In this document: piece by piece, positions 1 to 8,800 of the stretch
Numbering within the stretch: position 1 is the stretch's first letter
Layout of the letters: each line of letters starts with the position of its first letter
Origin: a virus
Length of the DNA: 54,541 nt
Direction: 5' to 3' (one strand)
IMG/VR virus record: IMGVR_UViG_3300025133_000137
Coordinates: 1-54,541 of that record
Program-made: the position numbers and the translations under genes
Notes under the pieces: model-generated
What the model was told of the DNA's origin: nothing
Database searches by the model: none
The model's input: the letters and a program-made list of their open reading frames with translations, nothing else

Positions 1-208
1 ACAGCGGATTGATTACCGACACCGGCTTGCCGTCGGACACCGGCTCTATCGATTTCCAGGATTCTGGCGACAGCGGATTGATTACCGACAGCGGATTGAT
101 TACCGACACCGGCTTGCCGTCGGACACTGGTTTGCCGTCGGACAGCGGATTGCCGTCGGACACTGGTTTGCCGTCGGACACTGGCTCTATCGATTTCCAG
201 GATTCTGG
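1..208 (+). repeat. In-frame 18-bp tandem repeats encoding (S/T)GL(P/I)(S/T)D
   Basis: Eight units of 18 bp (variants of agcggattgattaccgac and accggcttgccgtcggac) alternate with two copies of a unit encoding TGSIDFQDSG. The last 28 bases of the window also match bases 60-87. Because each unit is 18 bp, gain or loss keeps the reading frame. Copy number may be under-counted if the assembler collapsed units. Confidence 0.9.
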
Positions 209-335
209 CCTTGAAGTCTCTCGAAGGGAACCGCACGGGAATGTACCGGTAGGCTTAGCTCAGCTAGAAGAGCTAACTAAGGCCATAATTAAAAAAATCT
301 TCGCACAGCCCGAATCCACCGGAAGGGGGGAGTAG
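1..335 (+). CDS. Repeat-rich acidic virion-module protein, C-terminal part (gene begins at 54028)
   Basis: The frame is open from base 1 and ends at a TAG at 333-335. It joins in frame with the gene that starts at 54028 and runs off the right end of the window, whether or not the 18-base overlap between the two ends is collapsed, giving about 276-282 residues in all. This part holds acidic hexapeptides of the form (S/T)GL(P/I)(S/T)D plus two TGSIDFQDSG units, then a unique tail that is probably helical (LAQLEELTKAIIKKIF). The TTG at base 9 is not a start; it lies inside a repeat. The next gene follows 3 bases later and is the first of three ejection-type genes, so a virion role is likely. The function is unknown. 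Confidence 0.8.
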   Translation, partial: SGLITDTGLPSDTGSIDFQDSGDSGLITDSGLITDTGLPSDTGLPSDSGLPSDTGLPSDTGSIDFQDSGLEVSRREPHGNVPVGLAQLEELTKAIIKKIFAQPESTGRGE

Positions 336-338
336 GTC

Positions 339-1085
339 ATGGGATGGTTTAGTAAAGGCGGGGTTTTTGATCGGGTAATCCATCCCAAGAAACAGGAGGA
401 ATACTCAGGGGAGGGTTCCGAACACCTAAAGAAAGGTCAAAAGAAGAAGCTTGCTAGATGGGAAGATGATCCAGATAAACAGTGGAAGGCGGACGCAAAA
501 AAGGAAAAGTGGCTAGAGAAGCAGGCCCCTGATTATGATTGGCAAAAACAGCAAAGGGCCGATCTAATGGCTCTCCAACAAGCTGATGATATTGAGGCGC
601 TGCGAGCTAAAATTGCGGCTGGAGAAACTGGTCTATCGGATGCTGAACTGGAGCAGAAGCAGGACGCGGAACGAACTGCGGCGGCTCAACAGCAAGCCGC
701 ACAAGAAGAACGGGTACAACAAGAGGCTCTTGCTCAAGGGGCATCTTCGGCTCACGCACAGCGTATGGTTGATGATTTTCGAGAGGATAAGGGCGCTGAC
801 GCGCAACAAGCTGCTGCTAAAGCATCCCAAAGGGCCTGGGCTAGTGATCTCGCGCAGAAGGCCCAAGAACAACAAAGGTATGACGCAATGAGGGCAGCCT
901 ATACGGCTGCTTATGATGAGTCCGATTCAGGGGCAGGCGCTGATATTTGGTCCCAAGTCTTGGATAGTGCCGGGAGTTTCGCGGAACTTGTTGCACAACA
1001 AGTTAGTAAATCAGGGGACGCCACACCCGAAATTGATCCGGCGCCATCCACCCCACCACCCACAATTACTGCATCCACTCAGTAA
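339..1085 (+). CDS. Coiled-coil Gln/Ala-rich protein, putative internal virion protein
   Basis: This 248-residue protein has no recognisable catalytic domain. The N-terminus is rich in Lys and Trp (about residues 25-75). Residues 80-190 are rich in Gln, Ala and Glu and look like a long helix or coiled coil. The C-terminus is Pro/Thr-rich and probably disordered. GGGGGAG precedes the ATG by about 7 bases. It sits between the repeat protein and a second helical protein, ahead of the giant 2554-residue protein. That order resembles the T7 internal core genes gp14-gp15-gp16, so an ejection or internal virion role is inferred from context, not homology. Confidence 0.75.
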   Translation: MGWFSKGGVFDRVIHPKKQEEYSGEGSEHLKKGQKKKLARWEDDPDKQWKADAKKEKWLEKQAPDYDWQKQQRADLMALQQADDIEALRAKIAAGETGLSDAELEQKQDAERTAAAQQQAAQEERVQQEALAQGASSAHAQRMVDDFREDKGADAQQAAAKASQRAWASDLAQKAQEQQRYDAMRAAYTAAYDESDSGAGADIWSQVLDSAGSFAELVAQQVSKSGDATPEIDPAPSTPPPTITASTQ

Positions 1086-1103
1086 AACTAGAGAGAATAT
1101 ATA

Positions 1104-2858
1104 ATGGCAGTAGAACAGAATCTATTAGCAAGCTTAACTGACGCTGAAAGGTCTGAGTTAGAGAGGCGTGCAGAACAAATTCGAGAGCTTAAGAAGAAAG
1201 TTGGTACTCAGCGTGCGCTCCAAATCGTTGGTTCAGGGCTAGCCATTGCAGGGAATAAACCCGCACTGCTTTCAAGAATGACTCCTAAATTTGGTTACAC
1301 TCCTAGTGAGATAGCTTCTCGGAAAGCTGCACTTAGGAAAGAGCGCCATGCCCTAATGGGAGAGCAGGAAGCAGCCGTGCAGTTTGGTCAGACGCTTTTA
1401 AAGGACCTTCAAAAGAACCAACTAGGGCATAAAGGTTCAATCGTTGCCGAGATCCAAAGGATGTATACAGGTGCGATTGCGCAGTTAAACCAGTCTGCTC
1501 GAACACGTGCAGAGATTGAGTCTAAGGCAGCAGATGCTGCGTATAAACAAGCAGGCCAATATTCTGTGATGGAGAGTAGAGGGGATGAATCAAATATGGC
1601 GCGGGTAGACCAGGCTATACAGGACTTAAACTCTAAGATGGAGGGTTCTGAGTACGTAGATGAGAGGACTGGTGGAATAAGCGGGGAGGCTGCGAAACAA
1701 ATCCAGAAAGTATTGGCTTCTAATGCGCTCCGAGTACCCGGAGCAAAAGAATTTTTTGTTCAGGAGATCCACCAAGGTGCCTTCCCAAAACTGACTTTTG
1801 AGGGCTTTCTAAACACACTACGGATGCGGCTCGACGATCCAAATCTAGAAGGATCACACGAAGCAGGGGTCATTGTTCAGGCTGTAGAGGATGACCGGGC
1901 CCGGAAAGAGAAGTATAAGGCGAGTAGAGACGCATTGTTACTTGAGTCTGCGGAAAAGTACGAGGAAGCAGGACGTAAAGCGTTTGGTGGCACATGGAAC
2001 GAAAAGCTCTTTAATAATATTGAAGCTGCGATGAAAGGAATCGATGGGGCGGCTAATGACGAGGAAGCTACGGGGATTATGCGTAAGCTAGCACAGGATC
2101 TCTCGAAGGGACCTGTAGATGATGAGCGTGCAAATGAAATTAAGAATCTGAGAATGATGGAGGAGGCTTATGACAAAGACTTAGGTCCTGCTCCTGTGCG
2201 CAAAGCTTATCGTTTAATGGAGCAGTCGCCCGCAGTCCAAAAGATTAAAGCAGAACTAACGGCTCCTCCACCGCAAGGGAAAGGCTATAATTTAACAGAT
2301 AAACAAGTCGTTAAGTTAATTTTAAAGAACTCACGACACGAGATGATGCGAACAGACAAGGCATCGAAACCAGATTTTAGTCTTCTTTCAAAGATGATAA
2401 GAAGCGGATTGAATATTGTTGCAAAAAAGGATGTGCCACCTAGAGATGAAGCAACAGTAACAGCTGCAATTGACGCAAAGAAAAAGGTAGAAACTCCTAC
2501 CGATCAAGATAGCTTCATACGAGATCTGGTTTACGGTGTAGGTGGAGAACAAGAAGAAGAAGCAGCCGGTGTTGATGAGGACCAGGAATTATTAGACCGA
2601 CTGTATGGCTTAACGTCTAAGGCAGCTAATCTGGTCCCTCAAAAGGATGAGGAAGGGCCCCCGAAAAAGACGTTTGAGGATACTTTAGATTTTGCATCCG
2701 AACGCGCTAAAACTCCTTCGTCCACTATTATCAATATGAATGACCCGCTCAACCAGACCCAAACAGCTGCTGAGGTTTACGAGAAAGTAACCGAGGAGGA
2801 GGCAGTAGACACCAATTATCCCCTTGGCTACCCACATAGGAACTGGGAACTACCTTAA
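1104..2858 (+). CDS. Large helical protein, putative internal virion/ejection protein
   Basis: A 584-residue protein, predicted from composition to be mostly helical and charged. Residues 1-30 look like a coiled coil (LTDAERSELERRAEQIRELKKK). A short hydrophobic stretch (LQIVGSGLAIAGNKPALL) lies around residues 32-50. I see no enzyme motif. It is the middle gene of a three-gene set leading to the giant protein at 2873. By position it matches the gp15-type ejection protein of T7-like phages. This is inference from synteny and size. Confidence 0.75.
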   Translation: MAVEQNLLASLTDAERSELERRAEQIRELKKKVGTQRALQIVGSGLAIAGNKPALLSRMTPKFGYTPSEIASRKAALRKERHALMGEQEAAVQFGQTLLKDLQKNQLGHKGSIVAEIQRMYTGAIAQLNQSARTRAEIESKAADAAYKQAGQYSVMESRGDESNMARVDQAIQDLNSKMEGSEYVDERTGGISGEAAKQIQKVLASNALRVPGAKEFFVQEIHQGAFPKLTFEGFLNTLRMRLDDPNLEGSHEAGVIVQAVEDDRARKEKYKASRDALLLESAEKYEEAGRKAFGGTWNEKLFNNIEAAMKGIDGAANDEEATGIMRKLAQDLSKGPVDDERANEIKNLRMMEEAYDKDLGPAPVRKAYRLMEQSPAVQKIKAELTAPPPQGKGYNLTDKQVVKLILKNSRHEMMRTDKASKPDFSLLSKMIRSGLNIVAKKDVPPRDEATVTAAIDAKKKVETPTDQDSFIRDLVYGVGGEQEEEAAGVDEDQELLDRLYGLTSKAANLVPQKDEEGPPKKTFEDTLDFASERAKTPSSTIINMNDPLNQTQTAAEVYEKVTEEEAVDTNYPLGYPHRNWELP

Positions 2859-2872
2859 TATAGGGAGGGATA

Positions 2873-5800
2873 ATGCCTGGACCGTTCTTCACAGGTGAAA
2901 CGGAGTTGGAGGCAAAACGAAGAAGCAGGGAACGCTTGAGGAAGCTAGGTTTCCCTGTGGTTCCGTGGGAAGGAGACCGCGTAGAGCCTGAAGAGCCTGA
3001 AGAGCCTGAATTCCAACAGGTAACACCGGAACCTGTAGAGGAGTCTGTTTTATCGGGCACGGCTCCCGTTCTCTCTTCTCCTATTACTACTCCAGAGCCT
3101 AAACCAGTTAAGCCTCCTGAGCCCCCCAAATACGTTCATGAACGGGCTCTCCCTGAAGATGAAGATAAGATTTTACTTCAACGACAGGAAGAGCATTTAG
3201 CAGGGCTGAACAAAGCAGGCCATACAACTAATCCGGAAGGTGGGGGTGGTGATCTTACTCTCGATTCGTTTTATTCGCGCATGGAAAACTTCCTTGAGGG
3301 GAGAGCCCCTAAACGAGCGGTGGCCCCAGGTGAGGGGAGTTCCCCCTCGATTTGGCCAGGAAAGAAGATCATAGAACTCTCAGGGTGGGTCGCTCCTCCG
3401 TTCCGAGAATTATACGATGCGGAATCAATGTACCGTCCCGCTACATCTCTACCCTATTATGGGCAGCGCAGAGGCTTTGGTCGGGTGGCTGCTTGGGCTG
3501 TAGACCGAGAAGGTTTTACAGGAGTCAGAGAGGGGGAAGAGCAGGAAAAACGTCCCCCAGAACTAGAGGGAGAAGATCCCGCTAGCGCCCGAGAGCTACT
3601 CCGGGAAGCTGAGAGCAAGATTACAGAGACAGGAGAGAAGGTTGCTTTTGCTGATTTTGAGCCTTTGGCTATCACCCCAGGCGCAATAAAAATTCTCCGC
3701 TTAAGCCTTGAAAGACTTGGTATTCCGGAAGAACAGGCACGCTCAATTCCCTTAGAGTATGTAGCCCCTGTATGGCACAAGATTAGGACGCAGCTTGCAC
3801 AAGGGCAACAGGCACTGAAAGAACGTAAACCTATCCCCACCGAGAAAATCAAAGGCACAGCTAGGGTCATTGGGGATGATGAGGTTAAGGACCTTACGGC
3901 AGAAATTCCCATCGAGGGAGCAGAAGAAGCCCCCCAACAAATCGTCGCAGGAGCGGCTACTGCACGAACAGCAAAGGAAGCACTTCAAAAGGCAGGAATC
4001 ACAGAAGGATACTTCGATTTGTTTGAAGAACCTCTTATCGGGAAAGACATCGGAGACTATGATAGTCTGGCCAGGTTTTATAAGCTAAGCGCCCTTGAAG
4101 AGAAGTCGGACGCAGTAAAGAAGACAAAAGCGGATATAAACGTCCCTCTCGTTCATGTGAAGAACAGGGGATGGAACATAGACCTCAACTCGGCCCTGAC
4201 TAGCCTTAGACAACGTAAGTATATCCAGTTAAGAAACGGTGCCCTTAGACAGATGGAAAGGGAGGGCCTTACCCCAAAGGCCGCATACGAAAGTTACATG
4301 AAGAATCCTGAACTCCGAGATGAACTAGGGGAGAAGGCTATCCGGCACGCGCATATGAGGGTGATGAGTTTTTTAGGCTCACGTGGGAGAGGTTTCACTC
4401 CTGCTTATTACACGGAAAAGAGTATAGAAAAACACTATTCAGAAATGTTTTCCTCCGATGCACCTGCCCCCGCAACTCCTATGACTCCTATACTGCGTCA
4501 AGCCCAGATGAACAAATTCATGGGACCTTGGAGAACGCTCGGTGGGCTGACGGTGGGGGGCCCTGCGGCAGCTGGTCGTATTTATGAGGAAGTTACTCCG
4601 CAGAACATCTCCCACGGCCAACTCTTTGAATTCCTTCGAACAGTTCCATCTACTGTAGCTGGGAGTTGGATCACTACATGGGACCCCCCCGATTCCTCTA
4701 ATCCCCAGGTGATTTGGGAGTCTTTGTGGGATCATTGGGGATCACCAGAACATTATGAGATGATGACGACGGGTCAATGGGATTTAACGGAAAGGTTTTA
4801 TGACGTAGGGGATACAACCGCTGACCTTCTCGGTATCACAAAAGCAGGGGATGTTCTTGGTGGCTCAATCGAGTCTACGATTGATTCATATAAATTTAGG
4901 AAGGCACTAGGACTGGGGATAGGACTTCCTATCCTCTTGGTCGCGGATCTGGGTCCACTAGATGCGGCCTTTGGGGTCGTCGGGAAAGTTGCTTCCCCCA
5001 TCAGTAGGGGACTAAAGATAGGTAGGAACCAGCACGTGATTAGTCGCTTAGAGGAAGTAGTCTCATCTGATAAGTCTACAAAAGACAAACTGATCGCATT
5101 TCGAGAAGCATTCGGGTGGAGCGCGGCTCACGCTGAAGCTGCCGAGAAGATCATTGAACAGCAAGTCGGTGCGCAATTAGGTAAAAATACCTCAGAGGTC
5201 GTTAGTAGATTAGGAAAGGAAATTAAGAAGGCCGAAACTAAGCACACCCGTACACAGGTAGCTACGAAGAAGGCCCTAGAAACGGGTAATAAAGCGAAGG
5301 TTAATGAAGCCAAGTTAACTGAGCTTAAAGCATCACAAGAGGTTTTAGATACTAAGTACGACGCCGCTCTTCAGATGAAAGCATTGGCGGATGAGGAGGT
5401 GCGAGTCTCGGGGTCACTTCTTGATTCGGTAGGAAACCCTAAGCGGAGTCTTAAGAAGTATTCTGATATTCAAGAATTACATCAGCTAAAACAAAAAGAA
5501 TTTGAAGAGCTTCTCGAACAAAAGATATTCCCCGAAGGGGAAAAGACAAAAGTAGAACTGTATAAAATTGAGAAAGCATACCTCGATCAACGCAGAGAGG
5601 CGGTACGGGAAATTGAGGGGCTTCTTTTAAAGGAAGAGGTGTTAACGGGAAAGACACTCCAAAAAACAGTGGGTGAGGTAGAGCTACGGACTAGACGCGG
5701 AGAATTAGATAAGCAGATCGAGAGGCTAACTAGGGCTGTTGCCCGCCTTGATGAAATGACGGGCTTAACAGATGAGGCCACCGAGCTTCAGACCCAACTA

Positions 5801-8800
5801 ACTAAAGCAGAGACACGACTCAAGGACGATCTGACAGCTACCCCAGAGAAAGTAAAGCACTTAAAAACGAAGGGAACGCCACAAGAAAAATGGGATCGGT
5901 ATCTGTCTCAATATTCTAGCAACCGGGTTGCGAAACGTATCCGCGATACCCGTGCTGAAATAAAAGAGCTTGGTAAGCAGATAAAGGCAGAAGCGAAGAA
6001 AGCGGGCAAGAAAGCCGACAGACAGATTGATTTAGAGAAGGCACGGGGCACCCTAGAAAAACTTAAAGTGGAAAGAACGCAGGTCGAGCAGAAACTGCTT
6101 ACCGCAATGGAAAAAAGGTTTCGGAAAACGCCTGCTTTTGTGGACGAAACCATAGAAGGAGTAACTGAAGAAGTTATTGAACAGACTCCGCTAGAACGGG
6201 CACTTGGAGCTACTAGTAAAGAGAAAAAGGATATTGAGATCCAGGTTCGAGCACTTCTTAAGGATGATGAGTACGTGTTTCGGGGGTACTCAAGCAAGGG
6301 GCGATCTAAGGTCGAGGTTGTGATTAGAGAAGATGGTATTCTGGTGCCCGTATATTTTGACAAGTTATTGGGGAAGCCCGCCAAATACCATAGATATGAA
6401 GCCAACAAAAGTGGAATAGAATGGCGTGCCCTTACTGAGGACGAAATGAGCAGGCTTGTGCTGCCGAGTCCGAGGGCCGCAGTAAAAACACAGAGAACAC
6501 CTGCGTTTACGCGCCTTCTTAAGAACTATCTAGGCGAGATCAAGGCGGCAAAGAAGGTTCGACAAGATGCCCTCGCTTCCCTTGGAGTTTCGCCCAGTGA
6601 TCCGATTCTTAAAAAAATCATGAAAGCCGCTGAAAACGTAGATGTTGGTACGCTTGAGCTTCTTCGTTTACGGCGTTATGCGGAGTCAAAACTAGCTAAG
6701 GAAAAACAACAGCTTGCAGCGAAGATGGTAAAAGCCGCGCAGCAAGAACAGAAAAAGGGCCTTAAGCAGGCAGAAAAGCTCGGACTAAAAACTCCTAGTG
6801 ATGTGCAAGCAAAGATCATTGCTGCGAAGAAGGCTGAAATTGCAGCAAGAGAAGCACTTACTTCTCTTCGTAATCTTTGGGACGATAGTGCGCGAAGCTA
6901 TATCAAGGGGCTGAAATACCATAATGCGCTTCTACGTAGAGGCGGGCGGCTAAATGCGAATACCTTTACCAAACTTCTTACCGAGGTTCCGCGTGTAATG
7001 CAGGCAAAGATCGCCCGCTTGATTGGGAAAGGGGTCCCCCCATTGGAGGCTGCTGAAGCTGTCATTGAGGATATTCCGAAGTATATTCAGGTGGAGCTTC
7101 CTGGTTTGTCGTCTCGGTCGTCTCTTAAAATTGAACGGATTACCGAGAAGACACCTGCATGGTCGGAAGGAGCAGTCGAGGGTGTGGGGGGTATGGGGGT
7201 TGTTGAGGGGTCTATCGATGTGCGGCCAAAAGCTATCCGAGAAACTCTAAACGAAAGGTACGGAAAGCGAATAGTAGACCGCTTTCTTGCTCAGAATAAG
7301 GAAGCTTGGGAGAACTTGGGTAAGCTACCTGACGATGATATTGGACTGAGATCTGTAGGGGACCGTACTCAGGTGAATAAAATCTTATCAAGTACGGAAG
7401 AGGTTCTTTCACTCACACCGGGGGACCTAATCGGGATTCAAGACTTCGAAGAGCTACTTGCCGTGGCGGCCAACAAATTTTGGCAACAAGATCGGCGACT
7501 AGATTTGATTGCACAGAGCCTTAGGATTCAGCAGGAAAGAGGCAACCTTGATAACAGGTGGATCGCAGCTGTGACCTCCTTTGTCTCACGACTTTTTAGG
7601 GGGGGCGCAGTTAATACTAAAGAGATGTCGGACCAGTTACGGCAGACAGTAGCCGCAGCGGAGAACCTTTCGACTCGGGCCTATGAAGAAGTTGACTCCC
7701 TTCTCAAAAAAGCGTTTCGGGAAGACCTCACTAGTGATGAAATTCTGGATCTCTTTACCCGGTATATGGACGGGGAATCCTTTCTAATTGGTACGAAACT
7801 CACTAAGATGGGAGAAACTTTCATGAACTCGGGGGTAAACCTCTGGGATGCTGTTCGCGTCAATCTCCGAAACAACGCGCGATGGACCGTAAGGGTAGGC
7901 AAAGGTGAGATCAGCATGGGCCGTCTAGGCCAGGAGATTAAGATAAAAGCAGAGAAAGTGCTGGAAAAAAAAGGGGTGACCCAGATGTCGGTTCGTGCGG
8001 AAGTCTTAGGAAACCTCCCGCCTACACCAGAACTTGAACGGCAAGCAGCACTCAAATGGGCTCAAATATTAAGCAAACAATTCCGTAAGGAAATGAACAA
8101 GGTCGAGGGCCTTAAACCGACGAAGAGTAGGAATGCAGCTGGGGAGATGGAAACCCGACTAGCCACTGTCTGGGGTGAGGGGAAGGTAGATGCCCCAAAA
8201 AGCTTGCGAACTTTAAGTGTGGCGCTGTGGCCAAGAGGTAAGCAGATGACGCAGACCGGTGAGCTACTTCGCTCGGCTTATGTAGCTTTGAATAGTGCCC
8301 CTGACTTCCCTACCTTTATGCGCCTTTTGGGTCTGCGGTTACGTGAAGCGCCGTTTGATCTCAAAATAGCCAAGGAAGATCCTGTTCGAGGCTATCACAT
8401 TGCTGTTCTTGCTTCTCTTCAGGCGAAGATTGAATCACAGGCGATTAGTAGGGCGGCACGAATTGTAGGTCCTACCCTGTCTAAGAAGGAAGCAGATGCG
8501 ATGAACGCCATGGTGACCGGGAATTGGGGGAGCACTAAGGAAGGACTCGAAGCATTTGATCGAGCATTGGGGATACTTAATGATCTAGGCTTACCGATTA
8601 ACCGACAAACAACAAAGGGACTCCTTAATAAAGCAGCGAAACAGTCACTAACAATACAACGGGTAAGCGAAGACCCCTTTGGAATGAATGCCTACCTTCC
8701 GACAGACCTTATCGAAGACTTTGAAAATGTAATGGGGAGTATCCAAAAAGAAATCGAGGGCTCATATGATAAAAGTATTCGACAAGATTTAGAGGGCACG

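Noticed and set aside
1-208. CRISPR-like direct repeats
   Set aside because: The repeats are contiguous 18-bp coding units without unique spacers and keep one reading frame.
3457-3912. Long antisense frame within the giant gene
   Set aside because: It is a Ser-rich shadow of the real frame, has no ribosome site and is not separated from the sense gene; many similar antisense frames exist across the window.
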